The notes below the pieces were generated by a model. That model worked only from the letters and a program-made list of their open reading frames with translations, had not been told where the DNA came from and made no database searches. From contig DATMGU010000044.1 in NCBI GenBank assembly GCA_035555315.1, positions 1 to 64,000 of the forward strand: a stretch of DNA of 64,000 nucleotides, given 5' to 3'. The translations under genes and the position numbers were made by a program. This DNA is from DATMGU01 sp035555315 (GTDB lineage: Bacteria; Pseudomonadota; Alphaproteobacteria; ATCC43930; CGMCC-115725). This document shows, one piece after another, positions 17,072 to 24,774 of this stretch; position 1 is the stretch's first letter, and each line of letters begins with the position of its first letter.

Positions 17072-17259
17072 GTTCTTTTGCCTATGCTCTCGAGCGGGCT
17101 AGCGCGTCTTGACAAGATAGTCTGGGAAATCTGGCTGATATCGGTGATCCCTAGCATCGCCATGGTGCGATTGATCTCGCTCCTGAAACTATCGGACACA
17201 TGGATCACTCGTTCGGCGCCCACAACGCAGAGTCTAGGTTTCGTAATTCGTCGCGTCAT
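17068..17259 (-). pseudogene. C-terminal remnant of an alpha-hydroxy-acid oxidase
   Basis: The frame encodes VGAERVIHVSDSFRSEINRT, MAMLGITDISQI and a stop. This is the usual last helix of the FMN 2-hydroxyacid oxidase family (compare RDEIHRNMALLGLRHLDEV in the intact gene at 6211). The catalytic barrel is missing. It overlaps the ModA-like start by 4 bases, so it may still act as a translated leader. The cluster therefore once held a second oxidase. Confidence 0.5.
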
Positions 17260-18141
17260 TCAGGTGATCTTGGAGCAGTCGCCGTTGAACTCGTCCGAGC
17301 AGAAGGGGCCTCCTTGGAAAGCCGCTTCAACGTCGTCCTCCCTCATCTCGCTTTCCAAAAATTCTCGTGCGAAGTCTTCTGCATTATCGCTGGGTACGTA
17401 ACCGATTTTCGTAGCGCCGGGATTGTCGTACCAGGCTCTGCTGTTGGCGGAGATGCCATAGACGATCTCGAAATGGACGTTCTCGGCATAGAGGCTGCTC
17501 AACGCCAACCGCCCCATGTCGGCCGGGCTCAGCCAAAGACTGAGCATGCGCCGGTTGGTTGGCCGGGGACGAAATTGGCCAATGCGAAGGCTGATCGTCT
17601 CGACGCCATATTTGTCAGCGTAAAGACGACCGAGCGCCTCGCCAAAAACCTTGCTGACTCCATACCTGGAATCCGGCCTCGGCATCGCCTGTATTCCTAT
17701 TTTCTCCGCGCGACGACGAAAGCCGAGGACATGATTTGAACTGGCGAAAACCACCCGTCTGACGCCCTGTCGACGAGCGCCTTCGTAGACATTGTAAGTG
17801 CCATCGATATTGATATCGCGAATGGCCTCCCAGGTATCCTCAAGCGGAATGCCCCCGAAATGGAAGATCATATCAATTCCTTCCATCGCTGCCTCCAAGG
17901 AGGCGCTGTCGCGCAAGTCGACTGAAGCCGTTTCCTCATTGGCGGCTGCCGGTTCTATTTTGGCGATGTCACTGCATCGAAGTAATTTGCAATGAGGGCG
18001 CAACGTCGCCCTAACCAGAGCGCCAATACCGCCCGCAGCTCCGGTTATCAGAACGTTCTTCGAATGCCCCATCGTTCCGCAACTCTCGAGATATTGATCC
18101 TTGGTCGCGCCTTCACAGCGCATCGGGACACGTTCATTCAT
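17260..18141 (-). CDS. NAD-dependent epimerase/dehydratase-fold protein, uronate-dehydrogenase-like
   Basis: The product has up to 293 residues with the Rossmann motif NVLITGAAGGIGALV, the dinucleotide loop SVDLRD, HFGGIPLEDTWEAI, then FASSNHVLGF and the catalytic pair Y-x-x-x-K in DSRYGVSKVFGEALG. SSNHVLGF and the short length fit uronate dehydrogenase, which oxidises hexuronates to aldarolactones. The first 23 residues have no family match, and ATG 18072 (MGHSKNV) is an alternative start. Operator C lies 15 nt upstream. A lactone product would suit the SMP-30 enzyme. Confidence 0.82.
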   Translation of the reverse strand: MNERVPMRCEGATKDQYLESCGTMGHSKNVLITGAAGGIGALVRATLRPHCKLLRCSDIAKIEPAAANEETASVDLRDSASLEAAMEGIDMIFHFGGIPLEDTWEAIRDINIDGTYNVYEGARRQGVRRVVFASSNHVLGFRRRAEKIGIQAMPRPDSRYGVSKVFGEALGRLYADKYGVETISLRIGQFRPRPTNRRMLSLWLSPADMGRLALSSLYAENVHFEIVYGISANSRAWYDNPGATKIGYVPSDNAEDFAREFLESEMREDDVEAAFQGGPFCSDEFNGDCSKIT

Positions 18142-18155
18142 TTTAGAAAATGAAA

Positions 18156-18167
18156 GTAAGCGCTTAC
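18156..18167. promoter_or_regulatory. LacI-type operator, site C (perfect palindrome)
   Basis: GTAAGCGCTTAC is a perfect 12-bp palindrome 15 bases ahead of the uronate-dehydrogenase-like start. It is the consensus form of sites A, B and D and should be the strongest site of the local LacI regulator. Confidence 0.7.
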
Positions 18168-18283
18168 ATAATTAAGCGCACTCAATCCTTTAATGTCAAC
18201 GCCAAAGTTCGGATAATGTTCGAAATGTATGAATCTGCGGCGATATATTAGACCTCAGTATGGGGAAGAACGTTCTCGAAATT

Positions 18284-18295
18284 GTAAGCGCTTTC
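18284..18295. promoter_or_regulatory. LacI-type operator, site D
   Basis: GTAAGCGCTTTC is identical to site B. It lies 117 bases beyond site C with no gene directly downstream except an IS630 remnant. It could serve repression by DNA looping with site C, or be the promoter operator of a gene lost when the insertion sequence arrived. Confidence 0.55.
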
Positions 18296-18452
18296 TTCAC
18301 GCGCGCGCCGGTCGGGCCCCCAGATTCCTTGAAGGCATAGCGGCTGGCCCTTGAACCGCAGCAGAAGCAACCATCAATACTAGGCGAATGGAAATGCTCT
18401 TAGGCGCAATTGCTGACGATTAGAGGTCAGGGCTCTGCACTCGGGTTAATGA

Positions 18453-18701
18453 CGGACCGAAAAACGCATCCGATGCGGCGTGTTCAAAAGTGTCGGTGAA
18501 CTGGAGACCGCCATCATGGACTATCTCGATCAGCACAACGTCCAACCCAAGCCCTTCGTCTGGACCAAGTCACCAGGCGAAATCCTCGAAAAGGTCGCGC
18601 GCGAAACAGGCGTTAGAATCACAACACTAGACGCACGATATAATTGGGATTTTCGCCACCTACTGAAACCGACTCGAACATCGTCAGGGGACGCGGGTTG
18701 A
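18453..18701 (+). pseudogene. IS630-family transposase, C-terminal remnant
   Basis: The frame reads EKRIRCGVFKSVGELETAIM, then DYLDQHNVQPKPFVWTKSPG and EILEKVAR, which is the typical tail of IS630-family transposases. The catalytic DDE core is absent and the text after VAR departs from the family, so only a fragment is left. It marks the boundary between the LacI regulon and the plasmid-like segment. Confidence 0.65.
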
Positions 18702-18873
18702 TCGTCTTCATTTTTCAAGTCCAACAGCATTAAAACGGCAATCTTGGAAAGAATATGGCACTCCAAGCGTTTCGTCCTGTTATGACGGCCATCTGCGAAA
18801 GCACGACTGGTCGCCTTTGCTAGTTCGTTTAACCATCGCCCTGACAGCTTGTATCTGCCCACGGTACCGCCTA

Positions 18874-18899
18874 AATTCATATCCTAGAGGATACGAATT
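18874..18899. promoter_or_regulatory. 26-bp palindrome abutting the antitoxin start
   Basis: AATTCATATCCT and AGGATACGAATT are inverted copies with one mismatch around a 2-bp centre. The palindrome ends one base before the ATG at 18900 and contains the AGAGG that would be the ribosome binding site. This is the arrangement expected for autoregulation by a toxin-antitoxin complex. Confidence 0.65.
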
Positions 18900-19469
18900 A
18901 TGCCGATGATGAGCTACAGCCCTCAGGAAGCGGCCGCGATGTCCGGCGCGCCTTTGGCCGCAATCCAGAAAGCGATCACGCTGCGGAAGATACCCGCGCG
19001 CATGGTCGGACCGGCCAAGCGGCGTCAGATCGACGAAACCGCGCTGCTCGCCTTCGCTCTGGCCGAAACGCTGCCCGCCGAACTTCATCTATCCGCGCCG
19101 GATGCCTATCGCCTGCTGCGCGAAACCTTGGACGCCGAGCATCCGGATGAACTGATGATCGGCGGGCTGGTGCGGATCGATGCCGGCAAGGCCTTGGCCG
19201 AAGCGCGACGCCGGCTCCGGCTCTATGCGCGGGCGCGCGAACTCATCGTCAGCGATCCGGCGATCCTAGGCGGAACGCCGACGATCCGCGGCACCCGGAT
19301 CACGGCGGAGGTCATCCTCGGCCGGATCGAGGCCGGCGACAGCATCGAGAGCCTTCTGCAGGATTATCCCTATCTCGATCGCGAGGCGGTGGAGGCGGCG
19401 GCCCTCTATGCCCGCGCCAACCCGCCGCGTGGCCGGCCGAGCGGCAAACTGTGGCGCCGCGCTTCCTGA
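18900..19469 (+). CDS. DUF433-family antitoxin (VapB45-like)
   Basis: This 189-residue protein has an N-terminal DNA-binding-like part (SYSPQEAAAMSGAPLAAIQK) and a C-terminal DUF433 domain from about residue 110: VSDPAILGGTPTIRGTRITA, then EVILGRIEAGDSIESLLQDY. DUF433 proteins pair with DUF5615 PIN-like toxins. The gene overlaps the toxin by 19 bases. Its leader is a palindrome that the protein probably binds. Confidence 0.88.
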   Translation: MPMMSYSPQEAAAMSGAPLAAIQKAITLRKIPARMVGPAKRRQIDETALLAFALAETLPAELHLSAPDAYRLLRETLDAEHPDELMIGGLVRIDAGKALAEARRRLRLYARARELIVSDPAILGGTPTIRGTRITAEVILGRIEAGDSIESLLQDYPYLDREAVEAAALYARANPPRGRPSGKLWRRAS

Positions 19470-19822
19470 TCGACGAGAATCTCTCGCCGCAACTGGCCCA
19501 TCACCTTCGTACCGTTCACGGCTACGAGGCGGTCCATGTGAACGAGATCGGTTTGCAGGGTGCGGCCGATCCCGACGTGCTCGCCCGCGCGGTGGCCGAG
19601 GATCGGATCGTCATGACCAGCAATGCCGAGGATTTTCGGCAGCTCGGCCGCCGGACGCCCAATCATCCGGGTCTTGCCGTCATGCTCCACGCGGTCGGTT
19701 TGGCGCAGCAATTGGAACTCGGGCTCAAACTTGCCACCGTGATCGAAGCGGCAGAAATCATCCATGGCCGCCTGTTCGAAATCGATCGCCACGGCGCCGT
19801 GCGAGCGTTCAAATTGCCCTGA
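19451..19822 (+). CDS. DUF5615-family PIN-like toxin (VapC45-like)
   Basis: The product has 123 residues and begins RFLIDENLSPQLAHHLR, the first acidic residue of a PIN-type metal site. ADPDVLARAVAEDRIVMTSN and AEDFRQL (second acidic cluster) follow, then LGRRTPNHPGLAVMLHAVG. PIN-fold toxins are predicted RNases. The GTG start lies inside the antitoxin gene, which couples their translation. Confidence 0.88.
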   Translation: MAPRFLIDENLSPQLAHHLRTVHGYEAVHVNEIGLQGAADPDVLARAVAEDRIVMTSNAEDFRQLGRRTPNHPGLAVMLHAVGLAQQLELGLKLATVIEAAEIIHGRLFEIDRHGAVRAFKLP

Positions 19823-19860
19823 GCTTTCGGACGGTGACGATCCTCGGGCCGTGATAGAAG

Positions 19861-19882
19861 CCGGGGCTGCACACAGCCCCGG
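19861..19882 (-). terminator. Hairpin downstream of the ParB remnant
   Basis: CCGGGGCTG and CAGCCCCGG form a perfect 9-bp stem with a four-base loop. It lies just past the minus-strand ParB stop and between convergent genes. It lacks a long T run, so it is a modest terminator candidate that could act in both directions. Confidence 0.4.
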
Positions 19883-19890
19883 CCCCGTTG

Positions 19891-20981
19891 CTATTCTGCG
19901 GCGACCTCGACCGCTTCGGTTTCCGGCCAGCAAATGTTCCGCCTGGCTCGCCATCTCTGGCTTCTTGAGCCCGGCGATGGCCTCGGCCTAGCGCTCGGAC
20001 ACGCCTTCCCGCACCGCTTCCAGAATGCGCGCCTTGGTCACCCGGCCGAGATAGGTATCCACGGTCGGCGCCCAGTGGCGCGTCGATCTCGGCTTCGAGC
20101 CGATCGAACTCCGCCTCGATCTCCGGGGTCGCGACCTCGCCGCCGTGCTGGACCGACAGCGCCTCATAGTCCTGTTCCAAGGCATCTAGCCGGGCCTGCT
20201 CGTCTTCGGTCAGCTCGACGGCCTGCTGGTAGACCCGCCGCAGGCCGGCCGCCATGCCATAGGCGAACTCGGGATGAACTTCGATCCAGCGCCAGCCTTC
20301 GGCATGAATGGTCTCGGCTTCCACCGCCAGCTTGTCCCGCACCAGTCCGTCGAGCAATGCCACATCTTCCAGATAGACGCCGCGCTCCTCCTCGCTGAAC
20401 AGATCGCGTAGCGCGAGGCCGCTCGCTGCTTCGTAGGTTTCAAGCCCGACGAAGGTGACGCGCCGGTCATGAGCCGGAACATGGGCCTGGGTCAGCAGGC
20501 GGCGGATCATGTCGGCCGACTTGTTCCAGCCCAGGTCTCGTCCGACCTGTTCCTGTCGGCCATGGTCGTCGGTCAGCGCGAAGGCGGTCAGTTGCTCCAG
20601 GTTCAACAGCCCTTCGCGATACTGCGCCATCAGCAGCGGCGAGACGGCGCCGAGCTTCATGCGCTGTTTGACCGCGCGCTCGGTCACGCCGAACCGGGCG
20701 GCGATCTCGACCGCCGGCAGGCCGTCCTCATGCAAGCGGCGGAACGCCTCGTACTGGTCGGCCGGGTGCGGCGGGACGTAGCTGTTTTCGGCGAGGCTGA
20801 TTTCGGTCGGGTTGGCCTCGCCGAGCAAAGCACAGGCGATCGGCGCCGCCTTGCCGAGGATCTTGCGCTTCGCCAAGAGCTCGTATTTATCAGTCGCGGT
20901 GCCGGCCTCGTCCAGCACCGGCCGAACGGTCAAGTTCTGCAACAGCCCATGGGCGGCGATGCTCGCCGCCCTGTCCGCCAC
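19891..20981 (-). pseudogene. Degraded ParB/RepB-family partition protein gene
   Basis: The first part reads as a plasmid-type ParB from SIAAHGLLQNLTVRPVLDEA through AENSYVPPHPADQYEAFRRL, the helix-turn-helix IAARFGVTERAVKQRMKLGA and a long middle domain. The segment between KYEL and LAKRK is shortened, so the end of the nuclease-like domain is lost. Near 20055 the frame breaks. The true C-terminal helices (DTYLGRVTKARILEAVREGV, then AEAIAGLKKPEMASQAEHLL) continue in other frames to a stop at 19891. A large acidic region found in full-length relatives is missing. Function is almost surely lost. Confidence 0.7.
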
Positions 20982-21004
20982 CCCACAACAGAACTGCGAA
21001 CGTC

Positions 21005-21382
21005 TCAGCTCGCCTTGCGCGACCAGGTGAGCGGCAGGTCGAGTTCCACCCGGTCATGCGTCACCTTCGGCGTGATCCGCCCGCGCTCGCCCCGTTCCAG
21101 GCGGACGAGGCCGTAACCCGCCATGGTCTTCAGCGTCCGCGACAGGTTCGACTTCGCCTTGCCGGTGATCCGCGCCAACTCATCGAGCGAGCCGGGCGCC
21201 TGCTCGACGATCACCCGCAACAGGTCGCGATTGCCGGCCGACAGCACCTTGGCGAAGGACTCGGTCGAGGTGAACCAGACCTTCGGTTCCTCAGGCGCGA
21301 TGCGCTGCTCGCCGCGCGCCACCGCGATGGTGCGGGCCTTCATGTCCTCGTAGCTGGCGATGCCCACTTTCAGGGTCGTCAT
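21005..21382 (-). CDS. Winged-helix antitoxin/regulator (TumA-like)
   Basis: The 125-residue protein has a MarR-like winged helix: LLRVIVEQAPGSLDELARIT, then GKAKSNLSRTLKTMAGYGLV and RLERGERGRITPKV (wing). This type is found next to DUF6516/TumE proteins, where it is the antitoxin and probably represses its own operon. Its ATG overlaps the stop of the upstream DUF6516 gene. Confidence 0.75.
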   Translation of the reverse strand: MTTLKVGIASYEDMKARTIAVARGEQRIAPEEPKVWFTSTESFAKVLSAGNRDLLRVIVEQAPGSLDELARITGKAKSNLSRTLKTMAGYGLVRLERGERGRITPKVTHDRVELDLPLTWSRKAS

Positions 21383-21735
21383 GGGATCACTCCTCTCTCG
21401 CGCGACACCGCGTCCACGGTGGTCCAGAAATCGCTGAGCAGCGTCGCCGCGTCCCGGTAGTCGTAAGCCTTGATCGTCCGCAGCCGGTGGCGATGGTCCC
21501 GCGGCTCGCCACGCCTCTGCTTCACCACCGGATGGGCGTTGTCGAAACCGACCAGCCGCTCGCCATCCGGCCCGTGCAGCGTGAGCGAATAATCCAGCCT
21601 GTGTGGCTTCTCCGGGGAGGCCGGCACCCGCGTCACCACAAAGCGGACCCAGTGGCCACCCTCCGGGTCCACGACGAGCACCTGCCCGTCGAGATCGAGC
21701 AGCACATCGAGGGTCGGGTCGCGTGGCTCCGTCAC
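21379..21735 (-). CDS. DUF6516-family toxin (TumE-like)
   Basis: This 118-residue protein has VVDPEGGHWVRFVVTRVP, then RLDYSLTLHGPDGERLVGFD, NAHPVVKQRR and DHRHR. The pattern LTLHxxxGxRLxGFDNAH fits DUF6516 proteins described as TumE toxins. It is the first gene of a two-gene operon with a 4-base ATGA overlap. It lies 0.4 kb beyond the ParB remnant, as expected for a plasmid-borne stability module. Confidence 0.75.
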   Translation of the reverse strand: MTEPRDPTLDVLLDLDGQVLVVDPEGGHWVRFVVTRVPASPEKPHRLDYSLTLHGPDGERLVGFDNAHPVVKQRRGEPRDHRHRLRTIKAYDYRDAATLLSDFWTTVDAVSRERGVIP

Positions 21736-21907
21736 GGCAAGGAGTTATCAGAATGAAGCAACTATGTCGAGGAAAGTGGCATGTCGGGCGCGGACAGTGC
21801 TCGGATCGTTGATATCATTGGTATTCCGGCGGTCGAGAACCTTCACGGCCCGCTCATGGGGCTATGGCCTGGATATAATACTCATCTTTATCGTTCGTGG
21901 CCCGCCA

Positions 21908-22861
21908 TCAGGCGCCGGCCACGCCTGTGTTCGCGCGTCGCACCTCGCGCTGTTGGAACAATTCGGCGCAGACCCCACGCAGCCAGCGGCTCGCGGCATC
22001 GTGGTGAAGGCGGGCATGCCAGTGCTGCTTCACGGTGAATCCAGGAATATCGATCGGGCACGGCAACACGGTCAGGCCGTACACCGCGGCCAGGGTTTCC
22101 CCGATATGGCGTGGCAGGGTGGCGATCAGGTCCGTCGTGCCGATGATCGCCGGGAGGCCGAGAAACCCCGGCAGCTCCAAAGCCAACCGACGCATGACAT
22201 TCCGCCGCTCTATCGCCGCTGACAGCAGTTCGGCGCCGGTGCCGGACACGATGCCGATGTGTTCTTCAGCCTGATACATCTCCAGCGAGAGAACGCCGCG
22301 CACGCGCGGATGACGCGGATTGATCAGGCAGACCCAGTCCTGCGGATACAGCGTCTGCTGGAAGAAGCCCCGCTCGAGATCGGGGATCAGCCCGAGTGCC
22401 AGGTCGGCGTCGCCCGATCGCAGGGCACGAGGGGTTTCGGCGTTGATGTGGGCCGCCTCGATCCGCACGTTCGGTGCCACCGCGCGCACATGCCGCAGAA
22501 TATGCGGCAGCAGGGTCACGTGGCTGCCGTCGGTCATGCAGATCCGAAACCGGCGTTGCGCGGTGGCCGGCACGAATTCCTGCTCCCAGGCGGACAGTCT
22601 CCGCAGTGATTCCAGCGCCTGGCGCGCGGTGCCGATCAACGCGTCCGCGCGCGGGGTCGGCTGCATACCGGACGGGCTGCGCACGAAGAGCGGATCCCGC
22701 AGATCACGCCGCAATCGGCCAAGCCAGATGCTGATCGTCGGCTGGCTCTGGCCGAGCAACTCGGCCGTTCGGGTCACACTGCCGGTCGTGTAGAGCGCAT
22801 CGAACAGCCGCAGCAGCTTGGCGTCGAGCAGAGCGCTATCGTCGGATTCTGAGGTGTCCAT
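21908..22861 (-). CDS. LysR-family regulator (NodD/NahR-like type)
   Basis: In this 317-residue regulator the helix-turn-helix is LFDALYTTGSVTRTAELLGQ, then SQPTISIWLGRLRRDLRDPL at about residues 19-58. The spacing and RFRICMTDGSHVTLLPHILR at the domain junction resemble the NahR/NodD branch, which often senses aromatic acids. It is divergent from the catabolic operon starting at 22947 with an 85-nt gap, so it is the likely activator of that operon. Confidence 0.9.
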   Translation of the reverse strand: MDTSESDDSALLDAKLLRLFDALYTTGSVTRTAELLGQSQPTISIWLGRLRRDLRDPLFVRSPSGMQPTPRADALIGTARQALESLRRLSAWEQEFVPATAQRRFRICMTDGSHVTLLPHILRHVRAVAPNVRIEAAHINAETPRALRSGDADLALGLIPDLERGFFQQTLYPQDWVCLINPRHPRVRGVLSLEMYQAEEHIGIVSGTGAELLSAAIERRNVMRRLALELPGFLGLPAIIGTTDLIATLPRHIGETLAAVYGLTVLPCPIDIPGFTVKQHWHARLHHDAASRWLRGVCAELFQQREVRRANTGVAGA

Positions 22862-22946
22862 TGCGTTTCACAATACCAATTATAAAATCCATTGAATAGC
22901 CACATGGCGCCCCCGAGCTCTAAGACTCGTCCAGCACCGGCAACAG

Positions 22947-23909
22947 GTGTTGGGGACGGTCCAGTTGAAAATCTGTTTTATCGGCGCAGGCGCGCTCGGC
23001 TCGACGATCGGTGGCACGCTGGCCAAGGGTGGTGCCGATGTCTGGCTGATCGATCCGTACCAGGCACATGTCGATGCCATCAACGCGCAGGGCCTGCGCA
23101 TGCTGGAGGCCGGTGTCGAGACCAGCGTGAAGGTCAGCGCCCGCACCAGCGCCGTCGAGGCGGGCGGTGCGGCCGACCTGGTGATCGTGCTGGTGAAATC
23201 CTACCACACACGCGATGCGATCCGCGCCGCGGCACCGATTGTCGGGCCGGACACCGTGGTGATGTCGCTGCAGAACGGTCTCGGCCACGAGGAGATCCTG
23301 GTCGAAGAACTCGGCCGCGACCGTGTGATGGCCGGCAAGACCTACGTCGGCGGCGTGTTTCTCGCCCCCGGCCACGTGCGCTCCGGCGTGGCCGGCAAGG
23401 AGACGATCATCGGCGAGCTCGACGGCACGATTTCCTCGCGCGCGCAGCGGATTGCCGACGGCTTCAACCAGGCCGGGCTTCTGACCCATCTCAGCGACAA
23501 CATCGTCGGCACGATGTGGGACAAGCTGTTCATCAACGTCGCTGGCGGCGGGCTGACCGCGATCACCGGGCTGACCTACGGCGGGCTCTACGCGCTGCCG
23601 ATCCTGGAGGAGACGGCGCTGGCGGCGATCGCCGAGGGTATCACGGTGGCGCAGGCGGCCGGCGTTGCCATCTCGATCACCGATCCGCGCATCGCCTGGA
23701 CGATGGCGTCCGCCGGTTTGCCGCCGGAGTTCAAGACCTCGATGCTGCAGAGCCTGCAATCCGGCAACGCCACCGAGGTTGATTACATCCACGGCTCCGT
23801 CGTGCGCTGGGGGGCGAAGCTGGGCGTGGCCACCCCGGTGAACGCCGCGATCATCGCCTGTGTCAAAGGCATCGAATTCGCCCGCACCGACTATCCCGGC
23901 AAGGCCTGA
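22947..23909 (+). CDS. Ketopantoate-reductase-family oxidoreductase (ApbA/PanE fold)
   Basis: The 320-residue product begins LKICFIGAGALGSTIGGTLA (NAD(P)-binding). It continues with VIVLVKSYHTRDAI, where K is the usual active-site lysine, MSLQNGLGHEE and a C-terminal helical domain with NVAGGGLTAITG. True PanE makes pantoate. In a catabolic operon next to VOC, MaoC and CoA-transferase genes, a related 2-hydroxyacid or 3-keto substrate is more likely. GTG 22947 or TTG 22965, which has GGGGA upstream, could be the start. Confidence 0.8.
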   Translation: MLGTVQLKICFIGAGALGSTIGGTLAKGGADVWLIDPYQAHVDAINAQGLRMLEAGVETSVKVSARTSAVEAGGAADLVIVLVKSYHTRDAIRAAAPIVGPDTVVMSLQNGLGHEEILVEELGRDRVMAGKTYVGGVFLAPGHVRSGVAGKETIIGELDGTISSRAQRIADGFNQAGLLTHLSDNIVGTMWDKLFINVAGGGLTAITGLTYGGLYALPILEETALAAIAEGITVAQAAGVAISITDPRIAWTMASAGLPPEFKTSMLQSLQSGNATEVDYIHGSVVRWGAKLGVATPVNAAIIACVKGIEFARTDYPGKA

Positions 23910-23913
23910 ACCC

Positions 23914-24300
23914 ATGACGCTCCCCCGCGCCTATATCGAACACGTCGCCATCCGGGTGAAGGACATCGACTGGCACATCGATTTCTTTCGCGAGGTCCTG
24001 GGCCTCGGCATCCGCGACGAGCTGCCCGCCACCGACAAGATCGGCCGCCAGGTGTGGGTGCTCGGCAGCGTGCAGCTTATTTCCGATCCCGGCTTCGACG
24101 GCCCGGAAGCCCGCCTCGCCCATCTCGGCATCATGGTCGACGATTATGACGGTGTATTGGAGCGCGCCGCGAAGTGGGGCGCCAAGGCGCTGCCGGCCGG
24201 ACCGAACTGGCTGGCCCTGCCCGACGGGCTGAACATCGAAATTCTGCAGGCAAGCAAAGGCACGGTCGAAGCCGCCCTTGCCATCAATCCGCGCGCGTAG
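23914..24300 (+). CDS. VOC-superfamily (glyoxalase-like) protein
   Basis: This 128-residue protein has two VOC repeats, starting YIEHVAIRVKDIDWHIDFFR with the first metal-type histidine and ending LPDGLNIEILQ with the usual glutamate. ATG 23914 lies 4 bases after the previous stop, so the genes are coupled. VOC enzymes include glyoxalases, epimerases and dioxygenases. The exact reaction cannot be read from the sequence. Confidence 0.8.
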   Translation: MTLPRAYIEHVAIRVKDIDWHIDFFREVLGLGIRDELPATDKIGRQVWVLGSVQLISDPGFDGPEARLAHLGIMVDDYDGVLERAAKWGAKALPAGPNWLALPDGLNIEILQASKGTVEAALAINPRA

Positions 24301-24312
24301 GGGAACACGACG

Positions 24313-24774
24313 ATGGCCGAGGAGCTTTACTGGGACGACGCCACGGTGGGCGACGAATGCATCACGCCTTCGGTCGTCGTCACCGAGGCGATGGTGAATG
24401 CCTATGCCGAACTGACCGGTGATTTTACGCCGGTGCATGTCGACGAGGAATACGCCAAGACGACGCCGTTCGGCACTCGCGTGGCGCACGGATTGTTCGG
24501 CCTGTCGCTGGCCGATGGCCTCAAGACCCGCGCCGACTATCGCTTCCTGCCCGGAATGTCGCTGGGTTGGACCTGGGATTTCAAGCTGCCGATCAAGCTC
24601 GGCGACACCGTGCACGTGAAGTTCCGCGTGGGCTCCATGCGCGCCACCAAGCGCGAGGGCTGGGGCATCGTGGTGCTGCCGTCCGAGCTGATCAACCAGC
24701 ACGGCGAGGTCGTCCAGCTCGGCGAACATCGTTTGATGATCCCGATGCGTCCCAAGGCGGGGTCTGTCGCATGA
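24313..24774 (+). CDS. MaoC-like (R)-hydratase/dehydratase
   Basis: This 153-residue hot-dog-fold protein has the hydratase signature: YAELTGDFTPVHVDEEYAKT with the catalytic D and H, then FGTRVAHGLFGLSLADGL. MaoC-like enzymes hydrate enoyl-CoA thioesters or dehydrate hydroxyacyl-CoA. Its stop overlaps the CoA-transferase start by 4 bases, which supports a joint action on a CoA-activated acid. Confidence 0.88.
   Translation: MAEELYWDDATVGDECITPSVVVTEAMVNAYAELTGDFTPVHVDEEYAKTTPFGTRVAHGLFGLSLADGLKTRADYRFLPGMSLGWTWDFKLPIKLGDTVHVKFRVGSMRATKREGWGIVVLPSELINQHGEVVQLGEHRLMIPMRPKAGSVA

Noticed and set aside
21736..21907. Short plus-strand ORF beginning MSGADSARIVDIIGIPAV
   Set aside because: The first residues look protein-like, but the frame runs straight into arginine-rich text antisense to the LysR gene. 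It is too short to support as a gene.
23860..23913. Longer start for the VOC protein
   Set aside because: The extra 18 residues are antisense-like text from the upstream gene end. ATG 23914 right after the previous stop fits the family start.
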